DNA of 64,000 bases from Labilithrix sp. (GCA_019637155.1 JAHBWE010000005.1:124001-188000), one strand, 5' to 3'; numbered from the stretch's first letter, positions 41,157-50,989 are shown. The notes: a model not told the origin generated them from the letters alone. A program made the numbers and translations.

Positions 41157-42527
41157 CTGAAGAGCTGCCCGAAATGTTTGCGTGTCTTCCCGGACGAGGC
41201 AGGCTTCTGCCCCGCGGACGGAAGCGCGCTGCAGTTCGCGAGCCTCGTCCCGATCCCGGCCGGCGACGATCCGCGGCTCGGCACACGCCTCTGCGGTCGC
41301 TACGAGCTCCGTCGCGTCGTCGCCGACGGCGGCATGGGCCGCGTCTACGAGGGCATCGACAAGCAGACGCAGACGCGCGTCGCGGTGAAGGTGCTCCACA
41401 ACGACGTCGCGCGCGACGAGATCGCGCTCGAGCGGTTCAAGCGTGAGTACGAGATCTCGAGCCAGCTCCCGCACGATCACATCGTCAAGGTCCTCGACTT
41501 CCAGCGCGACGAAGCGTCGGGCGTCTGGCTCCTCGTGATGGAGTTCCTCGACGGCGAGGAGCTGCGCTTCATCCTCAAGCGCGAGAAGCTCATCCCGCCC
41601 GAGCGCATCGTGCGCATGCTCGCGCAGGTCGCGGTCGGCCTCGACGAGGCGCACGCGCGCAACGTCGTGCATCGCGACCTCAAGCCGGACAACCTGTTCC
41701 TCTGCGGCACGCGCGAGGGCGACGACGTCAAGATCCTCGACTTCGGATCGGTGCGCGACAACAACAAGGAAGCGAAGAAGCTCACCGTCCTCGGCACGAC
41801 GATCGGCTCGCCGTATTACATGGCGCCGGAGCAGGCGCAGGGCCTCGAGAACCTCGACGCGCGCGCCGACGTCTTCGCGCTCGCCGCGATCAGCTACGAG
41901 TGCATGACGGGCACGGTCCCGTTCACCGGCAACAACGGCCCGTCGATCCTCCTCGCGATCCTCACGAAGGATCCCGATCCGCCGAGCAAGAAGGCGCAAG
42001 CGGCGAAGTTCCCCGTCCCTCACACGATGGACGAGGTGATGGAGCTCGCGCTCGCGAAGAACCCGAACCACCGCCAGCCGAGCGTCGGCGCGCTCGCGAC
42101 CGCGGTCGGCCACGCGTACGGCCTCACCGGCGATCACAAAGCGTGGGCGCAACTCCCGCAAGCGGAGCTCGCGAAGCAGATCGCGGAAGGGCTCGCGCGT
42201 CTGCCGCCGAGCCCGAACGTCGCGCCGGTCGCGATCGAGGCCGCCGCCGATCCCTTCGCGATGCGTCCGATGGCGGCGACGATCGCGATGCACGGCGCGC
42301 CTTCGCTGCCGGCGTCGCACGTCCCCGCGCCGGTCTCGCAACAAGCGCCGTCGCAGCAGTACCCGATGTCTCAGCCGATGCATCCTCAAGCGCAACCGCG
42401 CCCCGCGGGCGGTGACGACATGCGCGTCGCCGGCCTCGGCGATCGCTCGCCGTGGTTGATCCCTGTCGTCGTCGGCATCGTCGCGCTCCTGCTCGGCGGC
42501 GGTCTCGTCATCGCGTTCGTCCGCTGA
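41157..42527 (+). CDS. Membrane-anchored Ser/Thr protein kinase with N-terminal zinc ribbon
   Basis: The product has 456 residues if a CTG at 41157 is used. That start adds LKSCPKC before RVFPDEAGFCPADGS, completing a CPxC...CPxDG zinc ribbon typical of myxobacterial kinases; the TTG at 41178 would cut it. The kinase domain (~48-310) has VVADGGMGRVYEG, VAVKVL, HRDLKPDN, LDFGSV and YMAPEQAQG, all catalytic residues intact. A Pro/Gln/His-rich juxtamembrane region leads to a C-terminal helix (WLIPVVVGIVALLLGGGLVIAF) that reaches the chain end, so there is no extracellular sensor. It phosphorylates Ser/Thr in the cytoplasm. Confidence 0.85.
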   Translation: MKSCPKCLRVFPDEAGFCPADGSALQFASLVPIPAGDDPRLGTRLCGRYELRRVVADGGMGRVYEGIDKQTQTRVAVKVLHNDVARDEIALERFKREYEISSQLPHDHIVKVLDFQRDEASGVWLLVMEFLDGEELRFILKREKLIPPERIVRMLAQVAVGLDEAHARNVVHRDLKPDNLFLCGTREGDDVKILDFGSVRDNNKEAKKLTVLGTTIGSPYYMAPEQAQGLENLDARADVFALAAISYECMTGTVPFTGNNGPSILLAILTKDPDPPSKKAQAAKFPVPHTMDEVMELALAKNPNHRQPSVGALATAVGHAYGLTGDHKAWAQLPQAELAKQIAEGLARLPPSPNVAPVAIEAAADPFAMRPMAATIAMHGAPSLPASHVPAPVSQQAPSQQYPMSQPMHPQAQPRPAGGDDMRVAGLGDRSPWLIPVVVGIVALLLGGGLVIAFVR

Positions 42528-42757
42528 GCAAAGCGGGCGAGCGAGCGAGCGGGCGATGCCCCCGAGTCTCTGGATCGATGGACCACCAGGCTCCGGCCCG
42601 CACTGACGTGGCGGTCATGTGCGAGCGGCTCTTACGAGATGACAATTCCGCCCATTTTGGTCGCCGAAGGATCGCCGATGCGCGTGGTACGTTGAAGGCA
42701 GAGTGACGTGACCTGGTCCAGGCCTCGCATGGACCGTGAGAGGCTCCCCGGAGATTC

Positions 42758-44611
42758 ATGCTTCCCTTCACCAAGCGACCCGGCCGAGGCGAAGAGAGCA
42801 GCGACGTCGTCGCGAAGGAAGCGATCGCGCCCGCCTCGTCGTCGCGCCCGTCGAATCGGAAGGACGAAGAGACGCGCCTCCGCGAGTCCGCGCCGGACGT
42901 CGACGACGATCGCACCGGCATCCTGAGCTCGAAGTCGTTCTCGCAGGTCCCCGCGCCGATCCCGGCCGCGGGTCGCCCCGTGACGATGCCGCCGCCGTCG
43001 CGCCGTCCGGGCTCTCCGTCGAGCATCCGTCCCGGCGCTCCCGCCAGCATGCGTCCGCCGCCCTCGTCGGGCCGCGGCGGTCTCGGCCCGGGCAGCCTGC
43101 GCCCGCCGCCGACGCCCTCGATCTCGTACGACGGCATCGACGACGACGCAGAGGACGACGACGGCGGTCGCACCGTCGTCAAGGACGCCACGTCCGCGCA
43201 GAGGGTCGTTCGCCGCAAGGCGCACCCGTCGATGACACCCGCGCCGTCGTCGAACCCGACGTCGGTCGCGCCCGCCGCGGTCATCCGCAAGACGCAGGAC
43301 TCGCTCCGCGCATCGCAGCGGCCCGGCGTCCTCGCGCCGCCGCCGCCCGATCTCCTCGGCGAGAACGACAGCGACGAGTACACGCAGGTCCCGCCCGCGC
43401 GCTCCGTGCGTGCGCCGCAGTCCTCGCCGCGCAGCAACTACCCGCCTGCTTCGTACGAAGGACCGCCGAGCCACCGTCCGCCGCCGCGCCGCGCCCATGA
43501 CTCGTACGACGACGAGATCTCCGCCGCGCCGCCGCGGAGCTACGCGCCGCCGCCGTCTTCGCATCCGGCCGCGCGCATGGCGACCCACGCGAGCCAGGCT
43601 CCGTACCAGCAGACGATGGACGTCACGGGCGAGAGCGATCGCTACGACCGCTACGATCGCCCGCCGCCGTCCTCGTCGAGCGCGCCGATGGGCATGAACC
43701 ACACCGCGGCGATGAGCTCGCCGCCGGTCTCCGCGCGTGGCATGTCGGGCCCTCCGCCCGCGATGCACTCGAGCCCGCACGACATGCCGATGCACGACAT
43801 GCCGATGCACGACATGCCGGGGCACGGCATGCCGGCTCACATGATGAGCCACGCGAGCGGTCCGCCGCCGGCGTTCCCCTCGCAGCAGTCCGTCCCGCCG
43901 GCGCCGGCCTCGATGCCCGCGCACTTCCGGCTCGCGCAGACCGGCGTGGGGCTCCCGCCGCAGCGGGATCCGCCGGCGCTCACGGCGAGCAACTTCCGGC
44001 CGTCGGGCCGCCCCGCGATCTCGTGGGCGATGGCGCTCGCGGCGGCGGGCGTCTTCGTCGGCGTCGTCGCGGTCGCGATCACGCAGCGGACCGAGCCGCC
44101 CGCGTTCGACGCGGCGCTCCAGGCCGCCGCGCAGCCGGCCGCTCCGATCGCGCCCGCCGCGACGACGGCCGCTCCCAACGCGAACGCGCTCCCCGTCGGC
44201 CTCCTCGGCGCGAGCCCCGTGCAGCCGGCAGATCCGTCGGGTCAGCCGATGCCGGGACCCGATCAGGTCGGGCAGGTCGGGCAGCCGCCCGTGGCCGATC
44301 CGAACAACCCGAGCGCGCTCGCTCCGCCCGTGGGCGATCCCAACGCGGCGCCCGCGGCCGGCCAGCCGCAGAACGGCGTCGTCTTCCAGCAGCCGGTCGC
44401 CGTTCCGTCGGCGAAGCCCGTCGGTCGCGCGGCGCCTCCGCAGCGCACGACGCGTCCCTTCGTCCCGAAGTCGAGGCCCGACCCGGACGACGACGACGAG
44501 CCGAAGCCGAAGCCCGGCAAGAAGGCGCCGAAGGACACGGACGAAGAGACGCGGAAGGCCCTCGAGGCGCTGCAGAAGGCGCAGCTCGAGAGCTCCTCGA
44601 GCTTCAAATAG
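42758..44611 (+). CDS. Proline-rich membrane protein with a His/Met-rich segment
   Basis: The product has 617 residues. Residues 1-420 are Pro/Ser/Asp-rich and disordered. A His/Met-rich stretch (about residues 333-368: [20 protein letters not shown], then [10 protein letters not shown]) is encoded by 18-bp repeats near 43771-43840. A single helix (~[20 protein letters not shown], residues 425-445) is followed by another ~170 low-complexity residues ending in a Lys/Glu helix. The overall plan resembles the 717-residue protein at 19551. It follows the Ser/Thr kinase by 230 bp and, with many Ser/Thr residues, could be a kinase substrate; that is a guess. Confidence 0.7.
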   Translation: MLPFTKRPGRGEESSDVVAKEAIAPASSSRPSNRKDEETRLRESAPDVDDDRTGILSSKSFSQVPAPIPAAGRPVTMPPPSRRPGSPSSIRPGAPASMRPPPSSGRGGLGPGSLRPPPTPSISYDGIDDDAEDDDGGRTVVKDATSAQRVVRRKAHPSMTPAPSSNPTSVAPAAVIRKTQDSLRASQRPGVLAPPPPDLLGENDSDEYTQVPPARSVRAPQSSPRSNYPPASYEGPPSHRPPPRRAHDSYDDEISAAPPRSYAPPPSSHPAARMATHASQAPYQQTMDVTGESDRYDRYDRPPPSSSSAPMGMNHTAAMSSPPVSARGMSGPPPAMHSSPHDMPMHDMPMHDMPGHGMPAHMMSHASGPPPAFPSQQSVPPAPASMPAHFRLAQTGVGLPPQRDPPALTASNFRPSGRPAISWAMALAAAGVFVGVVAVAITQRTEPPAFDAALQAAAQPAAPIAPAATTAAPNANALPVGLLGASPVQPADPSGQPMPGPDQVGQVGQPPVADPNNPSALAPPVGDPNAAPAAGQPQNGVVFQQPVAVPSAKPVGRAAPPQRTTRPFVPKSRPDPDDDDEPKPKPGKKAPKDTDEETRKALEALQKAQLESSSSFK

Positions 44612-44630
44612 GACTCGGGATTCTCAGCGC

Positions 44631-45203
44631 TCAGCGCTCTTGGAGGAGCGGGGCGAAGGTTTGTTCGAACGCGTCGGGGTCGATGCGGTCGATGCCGCCG
44701 AAGCCGCCGCCTCCCAGGCCGCCGAGGCCGCCCAGGTTGCCGAGGCCACCGAGGACGGGGCCGCAGTCGGGGCCGCACGTGTTGGTCAGGCAGCTGAAGA
44801 TGCCGAGGACGGCGACGGCGCCGGCGGGGTTGCCGCCGAGGCAGCCGAGGAGACAGCGGGTGTCGAGGCCGTTGCTGCCTCCTCCGCCGCCGTCGAGCGA
44901 GGGGGCGAGGCACGTCGTCGCGACGCACTGGAAGATGCCGGTGCATTGCGGGTTCGAGAGGCAGCTCGTGATCGCGGGGGTGCAGCTCTCGAGGACGCAG
45001 ATCCCGCAGCTCACGGCGCCGGCTTCGCGCTCGGGGCGGCCGGCGTCGAGGACGGGGCGAGGTGTCGTCGTCGCGGCGTCGGGGGTGACGCCGGCGTCGT
45101 CGGTCGTCGCGCCGAGCGCGTCGTCGTCGAGCGGTCCGCGGCTGCCGCAACCCGCGGCGACGGCGCCGGCGACGGCGAGGATGGACAAGACGGCTCGACG
45201 CAT
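44631..45203 (-). CDS. Cys-rich lipoprotein
   Basis: The product has 190 residues. [18 protein letters not shown] is a signal peptide with lipobox VAAGC. After an Asp/Thr/Pro-rich stretch there are ten Cys in paired spacings ([43 protein letters not shown]), as in small disulfide-rich myxobacterial surface domains. A Gly/Leu-rich tail ([16 protein letters not shown]) follows. Function unknown. It is divergent from panC with a 27-bp gap. Confidence 0.75.
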   Translation of the reverse strand: MRRAVLSILAVAGAVAAGCGSRGPLDDDALGATTDDAGVTPDAATTTPRPVLDAGRPEREAGAVSCGICVLESCTPAITSCLSNPQCTGIFQCVATTCLAPSLDGGGGGSNGLDTRCLLGCLGGNPAGAVAVLGIFSCLTNTCGPDCGPVLGGLGNLGGLGGLGGGGFGGIDRIDPDAFEQTFAPLLQER

Positions 45204-45230
45204 CGAGAGTCCTCTGTAGCATGGCGGGCG

Positions 45231-46103
45231 ATGGCGGATGCGATCGTCCTCGAAGAGCCCGATCTCGTGAGGAAAGCCTGCGACGACGCGCGGGGGCGAG
45301 GGCGGCGGGTGGGGCTCGTCCCGACGATGGGCGCGCTCCACGAAGGGCACCTCGCGCTCGTCCGCGAGGCGCGGCGGCACGCGCAGTACGTCGTGTGCTC
45401 CATCTTCGTGAACCCGACCCAGTTCGGTCCGAACGAGGACTTCGCGAAGTACCCGCGCGATCTCGCCGGCGACGTGGAGAAGCTCGAGGGCGTCGACCTC
45501 GTCTTCGCGCCCGCCGCGCCGGCGATGTACCCCGCCGGCGAGCGCACGCGCGTCCGCGTCGACGGGCTCACGGAGCACCTCTGCGGTCCCCATCGCCCCG
45601 GTCACTTCGAGGGCGTGACGACGATCGTGTCGAAGCTCTTCTCGATCGTCGGGCCGTGCGTCGCGGTCTTCGGGAAGAAGGACTACCAGCAGCTCGCGGT
45701 GCTGCGCCGGATGGCGACGGACCTGTTCTTCCCGGTCGAGGTCCGCGGCCATTCGATCGTGCGCGAGGCGGACGGGCTCGCGCTGAGCTCGCGCAACGCG
45801 TACCTCTCCGGGGAGGAGCGCACGCGCGCGCTGGGGCTCTCGCGCGGTCTCGCCGCGGCGGCGCGCGCGTTCGCGGGCGGCGAGCGCAGCGCGGGCGTCC
45901 TCCGCCGCCTCGCGCACGCGGAGGTGGAGGCGGTCGCGACGTCGATCGACTACGTGACGATCGCGGACGCGGACGCGATCGCGCCGTTCGCCGACGACGC
46001 GGCGGTGCCGGAGCGCGCCTTGCTCGCCGTCGCTTGCCGCGTCGGCGCGACGCGCCTGATCGACAACGTGGTGCTGGGGGAAGATCCCGTCCCCGGAACC
46101 TGA
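45231..46103 (+). CDS. panC: Pantothenate synthetase
   Basis: The 290-residue protein has the usual length. The ATP-binding [10 protein letters not shown] is near residue 30, NPTQF near 62, GKKDYQQ near 144 and SSRNAYL near 184, all conserved in PanC. It joins pantoate and beta-alanine using ATP in coenzyme A biosynthesis. panB and panD are not in the window. The ATG at 45231 gives [11 protein letters not shown]; tmk follows 14 bp downstream. Confidence 0.96.
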   Translation: MADAIVLEEPDLVRKACDDARGRGRRVGLVPTMGALHEGHLALVREARRHAQYVVCSIFVNPTQFGPNEDFAKYPRDLAGDVEKLEGVDLVFAPAAPAMYPAGERTRVRVDGLTEHLCGPHRPGHFEGVTTIVSKLFSIVGPCVAVFGKKDYQQLAVLRRMATDLFFPVEVRGHSIVREADGLALSSRNAYLSGEERTRALGLSRGLAAAARAFAGGERSAGVLRRLAHAEVEAVATSIDYVTIADADAIAPFADDAAVPERALLAVACRVGATRLIDNVVLGEDPVPGT

Positions 46104-46117
46104 TATCCATTCGCGCC

Positions 46118-46762
46118 ATGGCGAACCGAACGGGACGTTTCATCGTTCTCGAAGGCATCGACGGGGCGGGGACGACGACGCAGACGGCGCGCCTGGTCGA
46201 CCGCCTCCGCGCGGAGGGCAAGCCGGCCAAGGGCACGCGGGAGCCGAGCGACGGGCCGGTCGGCTCGCTCGTGCGGCAGGTCCTCACCGGGCGCACCGTC
46301 ATCCCCGGCGGCCGGTCGCCGGGGTGGACGACGATGGCGCTCCTCTTCGCCGCGGACCGCATGGACCACGTCGAGTCCGAGATCGAGCCGCTCCTCGCGA
46401 GCGGCGGCATCATCGTGTCCGATCGCTACGACGCGTCGAGCCTCGCGTACCAGAGCGTGACGAGCGGGAAGGGCGGCGAGCAAGCGGTCGCGTGGATCCG
46501 CGAGCTCAACAAACACGCGCTCCGCCCCGACCTCACCGTCGTGATCGACCTCCCGGCCGATCTCGCCGCCGCGCGGCGCGAGGTCCGCGGCGAGGCCGCG
46601 CAGCTCTACGAGCAGAACGAGGTGCAGCGCGCGCTCGTCGACTTCTATCACACGCTCGACAAGCACATGCCCGAGGACAAGGTCGCGATCGTCGACGGCC
46701 GCGGCACCATCGAAGAGGTGCACGCCCGCGTCCACGCGGCGGTGACGAGCATACTCACGTAG
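46118..46762 (+). CDS. tmk: Thymidylate kinase with Lys-less P-loop
   Basis: The 214-residue protein has the normal length. It phosphorylates dTMP to dTDP for DNA synthesis. The P-loop reads EGIDGAGTTTQ (12-22), with Thr where GKS/T has Lys19. SDRYDASSLAYQ matches the DR(Y/H) motif, and the last third has QNEVQRALVDFYHTL. The missing Walker-A Lys would be expected to weaken catalysis unless compensated (for example by the LID or the Arg of the DR motif). The start is the ATG at 46118. It ends one base before the convergent lipoprotein stop. Confidence 0.9.
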   Translation: MANRTGRFIVLEGIDGAGTTTQTARLVDRLRAEGKPAKGTREPSDGPVGSLVRQVLTGRTVIPGGRSPGWTTMALLFAADRMDHVESEIEPLLASGGIIVSDRYDASSLAYQSVTSGKGGEQAVAWIRELNKHALRPDLTVVIDLPADLAAARREVRGEAAQLYEQNEVQRALVDFYHTLDKHMPEDKVAIVDGRGTIEEVHARVHAAVTSILT

Positions 46763-46763
46763 C

Positions 46764-47231
46764 TCAGTCGACGATCGGCAGCTCGAGCACGCGCGGCATG
46801 CCGTTGCGCTCGTAGTCGACCTTGAGCGCCGGCGCCTTCTCGAGCGCGCGGAGGCACGAGATCGCGTCGTCCGGCTTCTCGACGACCATGCCGTTGACGC
46901 GCGTGACGACGTCGCCCGCCTTCAGGTCGATGATCCACGTGTCGTTGATCGACTGGATCTTGAAGCCGTGGAACTTCCCGTCGCGCATCACCGGCCACTC
47001 CTCGAGCACGACGTTCTGGAGGAAGTAGCCGGGCCCGTTGTCGAGCGTCCACTTCACGTCCGCGCGCTTCACCGACGTGATCGGCGTCTTCACGCGCGCG
47101 CCCGTCTGGCCCGGGAACTCCGGCGCCGGATCGATGCCGTCGAGCCGCGGCATCTTCGGCTCGGGGTTCGACTCGCACGCGGCGACGAGGAGCATGGCGG
47201 CGCAGGCAAAAAGGCGGGCGATCGAGGCCAT
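46764..47231 (-). CDS. Small lipoprotein with a PDZ-like domain
   Basis: The product has 155 residues. MASIARLFACAAMLLVAACES is a signal peptide with lipobox VAAC. The C-terminal ~90 residues contain WIIDLKAGDVVTRVNGMVVEKPDDAISCLRAL, the carboxylate-binding and helix-alpha region of PDZ domains, preceded by a beta pair (GFKIQSINDTW). The architecture resembles the PDZ-only part of GspC or HtrA-associated proteins. Probably binds peptide ends of envelope proteins. It converges with tmk, and is followed on the plus side by kinase genes on the same strand. Confidence 0.75.
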   Translation of the reverse strand: MASIARLFACAAMLLVAACESNPEPKMPRLDGIDPAPEFPGQTGARVKTPITSVKRADVKWTLDNGPGYFLQNVVLEEWPVMRDGKFHGFKIQSINDTWIIDLKAGDVVTRVNGMVVEKPDDAISCLRALEKAPALKVDYERNGMPRVLELPIVD

Positions 47232-47275
47232 GCCTCATCCTCCACAGCCGGCGCCGCGCGAGCAAGTTCTGCGCG

Positions 47276-49276
47276 CTAGAGGCGGGCGAGGGCGAGGCGG
47301 TCGAGGTCGGGGGTCGCGGTGGGGCCCGGTGCGGGGGTGAACGTGAGCGTGACCGCGCCGGCCTCGTCGACGAGCACGTGCGCGGGGTCGACCGCGCCGT
47401 GGACCTCGCCCGTCTCGTGGAGGCGATCGAGGGCCTCGCGCAAGGTCGCGACCTGCTCCGGGTCGAGCTTCTGCGCGAGCGGCGCGCCGCGCGGGGCGGC
47501 GAGCCAGATCGCGCCGCCCGCGCGATCGACGCGGAGCACCGCCTGCAGCGCGGCGTGATCGGCGCGCGCGAAGGCGGAGGCGCGCGCGAGGGTGGGCGCG
47601 TCGAGATCGACGGAGACGACCTTGCGGCCGAGCCACTGGTCGACCTCGGTGCCGTGCTCGTCGGGCATCAAGCGCACGCCGGAGGGCCGCTCGCTCGGAC
47701 GTTTCATCGCGCGCTGCGGCACCGCGATGCGCTCGATCGTCGTCGGCCAGCGGAGCGCCCCGAGCGCGCGCCGCGCCGCGAACGCGTCCTCCGGGCGCCG
47801 CGCCGGATCGTCGTCGACGAGCGCGAAGACCACCTCGTCGTGCCGCGCGTCGAGGTCGCGATGGATCCCGCTCGGCCGCACGCGCCCGGCGAGCCGCGAC
47901 GAGGGCGGCGCCTCCTCGCCGCCGGTGAACGTCGAGAACGTCGAGGCCCCGCCCGCGAGCTCGGCCTCCGGCTTCTGCCCGGTGAGCATCTCCCAGAGGA
48001 TCGCGCCGACGCCGAAGAGGTCGCTGCGCACGGTGGCGGGGCGGCCTTCGCGCTGCTCGGGGCTCATGTAGCCGAGCGTGCCGATCACGCCCGCGGTCGC
48101 GGTCGCGGAGAGGTCGGAGAGGTGCGCGACGCCGAAGTCGCCGAGGCGCGTCACGCCCGCTTCGTCGAAGAGCACGTTCGCCGGCTTGATGTCGCGATGG
48201 ATGATGCCGAGCCGATGGGCCTCGCCGAGCGCGGACAGCACCGCTTGTGCGATCTCGACCGCGCGCGCGGGGGCGAGCGGCTCGCGCGCGAGCATGTCCT
48301 CGAGAGTGCCGCGGCTCATCCACTCGAGGACGAGGGCGGGTCCTTCCGGCACGTAGTCGTGGAGCGGCACGATGTTGGGGTGATCGAGCGCGCCGAGGAC
48401 GCGCACCTCGCGCTCGAAGCGGGCGAGCGCATCGCGCCCCGCGCCGCGCGCGTCGTAGCCGGCGAACACCTTCACCGCGACCTTCGCGCCGCGCACGCCG
48501 TCGACGCACTCGATCACGCGTGCGTGCGGCGACGACGCGACCTCGCGCGCGATCTCGTAGCGGCCGAAGAGCCGCGCGCGCACCGCCGCGCCGCGTGTCT
48601 CGACGAGCGCGCCCTCGAGCGGACCGCCGAGCCGCGTGAGCTCCTCCTCTGCTTCCACGCGCGCCTGCGCGAGGCCGAGACGTTCGAGCGCCTCGAGCAT
48701 GATCGTGAGGGCGGCGCGACGTTCGGGCGCGTCGGCGCGCACCTTCTGCAGCTGCCGCACGGCGGCGTCGGTCTTGCCGTAGCGATGGAGCAAGCTCCCG
48801 AGCGCGACGAGGAACGCGCCTTTCCCGGGGTCGCGCCGCACCTGCGCCTCGAGCACCTTCGACGCGCCGACGACGTCGCCCGCCGCCTCGAGCAGACGCG
48901 CGGCGTCGATCGCGCGCCCGGCCCGCTCGAACGCGCGCGCGGCCTCCGCGTCCTTGCCGATGCTCTCGAGGAGCCGGCCCGCCCACCCGTGATCGCCGCG
49001 CCGCTCGAGATGGAACGCGACGCGCTCGACGTTGGCGTCGTCGCCGGCGAGGTGCGGGAAGGCGATCTCGGCGAGATCCTCGGCCTTGCCTTCGAGCGCG
49101 AGCGGGAGCGCACGCGGCCAGTCTCCCGCCTCGACCGCGAGCGCGGCCGCGCGGCGGAAATCGCACGCGCGCTCGAACAACGTCGACGCGGTGCGCACGT
49201 CGCCGCGGCTCGCCGCGAGCTCGGCCGCCTCGCGGAGGCGCTGCTCGCGGACGAGGCGATCGACGTCGGCATCCAT
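47276..49276 (-). CDS. Ser/Thr protein kinase with helical-repeat N-terminus and pseudokinase-like C-terminus
   Basis: The product has 666 residues. Residues 1-235 are TPR/HEAT-like helical repeats (AAELAASRGDVRTAS, AAALAVEAGDWPRAL). The kinase domain (~237-510) has VAVKV (Lys269), HRDIKPAN (360-367), LGDFGVAH and YMSPEQREG, but the glycine-rich loop is degenerate (EVASSPHARV). The C-terminal 100 residues look like a decayed second kinase lobe: LREALDRLHETGEVHGAVDP with AHVLVDEAGAVTLTF mirrors the HRD-to-DFG region with both motifs lost (HGA, TFT). It forms an operon with the two genes that start upstream (stop/start overlap at 49276). Confidence 0.8.
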   Translation of the reverse strand: MDADVDRLVREQRLREAAELAASRGDVRTASTLFERACDFRRAAALAVEAGDWPRALPLALEGKAEDLAEIAFPHLAGDDANVERVAFHLERRGDHGWAGRLLESIGKDAEAARAFERAGRAIDAARLLEAAGDVVGASKVLEAQVRRDPGKGAFLVALGSLLHRYGKTDAAVRQLQKVRADAPERRAALTIMLEALERLGLAQARVEAEEELTRLGGPLEGALVETRGAAVRARLFGRYEIAREVASSPHARVIECVDGVRGAKVAVKVFAGYDARGAGRDALARFEREVRVLGALDHPNIVPLHDYVPEGPALVLEWMSRGTLEDMLAREPLAPARAVEIAQAVLSALGEAHRLGIIHRDIKPANVLFDEAGVTRLGDFGVAHLSDLSATATAGVIGTLGYMSPEQREGRPATVRSDLFGVGAILWEMLTGQKPEAELAGGASTFSTFTGGEEAPPSSRLAGRVRPSGIHRDLDARHDEVVFALVDDDPARRPEDAFAARRALGALRWPTTIERIAVPQRAMKRPSERPSGVRLMPDEHGTEVDQWLGRKVVSVDLDAPTLARASAFARADHAALQAVLRVDRAGGAIWLAAPRGAPLAQKLDPEQVATLREALDRLHETGEVHGAVDPAHVLVDEAGAVTLTFTPAPGPTATPDLDRLALARL

Positions 49277-50100
49277 CACGGCGCCGTTTCTTCGTCGTCG
49301 TCTTCTTCTTGCGGCGTGGTCGTCACGTTGCCGTGCGCCGCGGACGCGAGCGCGCCGTCGACGTCGGTGCCGATCCCGAACGGGCTGACGCCGTGCTCGC
49401 CCCGCGCGAGCGCGCGCTGGTCGCTCTTCGCCGCGAGGTCGCCGAGGATCCCGCGCGTACGGTTTCGCTTGCCGGGTCCGCTGCTGTCGACCCAGAAGTA
49501 GGAGCGATCGCGGACGTCGAGGTGGACGAAGCCGCTGACGGGGTACGTCCCGACGCCGGTGAAGCCCTCTTCGCGCGCGAGCTTCGCGACCTCTTCGTCG
49601 GTCGTGCCCGGGAACACGCAGTCGATCGCGCGCCCGCTCCCGTGGTTCGAGCGGCTCGCGCCGCGCGGCGTGCGGTACGCGGAGATGACGCGCACCTCCG
49701 CCGTCTGGAAGTGCGTCGCGATGCGGTACACGAGATCGAGCACGTGCGGATCGATCGGATGCTCGTTGCCGCTCCGTGTATCGCGGAGGACGTGCGCGGC
49801 GCGATCGAGGTCCTCCGCCGAAAAGCCCCCGCGCTCGGAGTGGGCGGTCAACGTCACGCGATCGGTCGTGTTCAGCGCTTGCAGCACGAGCTGCGGGCGG
49901 CCGCTCTCGTCGACCGGCGCGGTCCTCCCCGGCGGCGGCGTGTGCCACGCGCGCGACGCGGGCACGGGGGCGGGCTTCTTCGCCGGCGCGGGCTTCTTCG
50001 TGGGCGCGGGCTTCTTCGCCGGCGTAGGTCCGCCGCCGCGAGCGGCGGGAGCGAGCAGCGCGACGAACGCGCACGCGAGGACCCACGCGTGCCGGCGCAT
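49276..50100 (-). CDS. Exported M15-type murein peptidase (DUF882 / YcbK-like)
   Basis: The product has 274 residues. The signal peptide MRRHAWVLACAFVALLAPAA is followed by a Pro/Lys/Ala-rich spacer (PAKKPAPTKK...). The catalytic region includes VISAYRTPRGASRSNHGSGRAIDCVFPG and later SGFVHLDVR: His, Asp and His ligands of the zinc in the M15 family, which cleave cell-wall peptides (D,D or L,D type). It is likely periplasmic. TGATG-type overlap with both neighbours (stop at 49276 on the kinase start, start at 50100 on the lipoprotein stop) indicates one transcript. Confidence 0.85.
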   Translation of the reverse strand: MRRHAWVLACAFVALLAPAARGGGPTPAKKPAPTKKPAPAKKPAPVPASRAWHTPPPGRTAPVDESGRPQLVLQALNTTDRVTLTAHSERGGFSAEDLDRAAHVLRDTRSGNEHPIDPHVLDLVYRIATHFQTAEVRVISAYRTPRGASRSNHGSGRAIDCVFPGTTDEEVAKLAREEGFTGVGTYPVSGFVHLDVRDRSYFWVDSSGPGKRNRTRGILGDLAAKSDQRALARGEHGVSPFGIGTDVDGALASAAHGNVTTTPQEEDDDEETAP

Positions 50101-50939
50101 CAGCGACGGAAGGTGATGACCTTCGCGACGTCGAACCGGACCTCGCCCGGATCGATGCCCTTCGCGCGGAAGCTCTCGCGGTGCAGGCGATGCACGGCGA
50201 GCTGGCCTTCGTCGACGCTGTTCAGGTGGCTCGCGGGGACGACGAGGTGCCCGGTGTCGGAGGCGACGCAGCGGAGCACGACGTGCGGGGCGGGGGAGAG
50301 GACGTCGGCGTAGACCACGTCGTGCGGGTCCGCCTCGGTCGCGTCCCACGCGACGTCGAGCGCGCCGTCGTCGCCGAACACGGCGCGCACGGCGGTGAGG
50401 TCCTTCGGCGCGTTCGCGCTGATCGTGAAGCCGTCGGGGAGGTCGGTGCCGCCCGACGTCTTGAAGGTGACCCTCGAGCCGGCGGCGAACGCGTCGGCCG
50501 AGCGAGCGGAGTAGAAGAACCCGGAGACCACGCCGGCGGGGTCCGGCATCGTCCGCGGCATCAGGAGTGTGTTCCTCGCGCCGTCGCTCGCCATGCTGAC
50601 GGGCCCGACGTTGAGGAGCTCGACGGACTGCCCCGGATTGAGCGCGCTCGCCTCGGACGGGACGATGCACCCTCCCGCCGGCAGCTCGTCCGGGATGCCG
50701 GCGATGCGGAGCGCGGACTCGTCGACCGCGCCCTGCTTGACCCGCACGACGCGCGCGACGACGGCGTCCGTCCGCGCCGATTCGCCCGGCCCGGTGGTCC
50801 GGTCGACCTCGACGACGGCGGTCGCGGGCGTGCTCGACGGGCTCGTCGTCTCCGGTCCCGGGTCCGGCGGCGCGCTCACGGCGCAACCGACGAGGCTCGG
50901 CGCCGCGAGGGCACCGACGAGGGCGAGATGCAGGCGCAT
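50100..50939 (-). CDS. Lipoprotein of unknown function in the peptidase-kinase operon
   Basis: The product has 279 residues. MRLHLALVGALAAPSLVGC is a signal peptide with lipobox SLVGC. The chain is beta-rich (VSGFFYSARSADAFAAGSRV, GFTISANAPKDLTAV, LDVAWDATEADPHDVVYA), with two Cys (GGCIVPSEAS; LRCVASDTG). No family is recognised. The ATG at 50937-50939 is set by the signal peptide; the reading frame extends to 50978 without one. It is the first gene of the 50939-47276 operon. Confidence 0.7.
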   Translation of the reverse strand: MRLHLALVGALAAPSLVGCAVSAPPDPGPETTSPSSTPATAVVEVDRTTGPGESARTDAVVARVVRVKQGAVDESALRIAGIPDELPAGGCIVPSEASALNPGQSVELLNVGPVSMASDGARNTLLMPRTMPDPAGVVSGFFYSARSADAFAAGSRVTFKTSGGTDLPDGFTISANAPKDLTAVRAVFGDDGALDVAWDATEADPHDVVYADVLSPAPHVVLRCVASDTGHLVVPASHLNSVDEGQLAVHRLHRESFRAKGIDPGEVRFDVAKVITFRR

Positions 50940-50989
50940 AAACACCTCTAGAGTAGACGCACGGGCAACTCTCGGCAACCCTCGATGTC

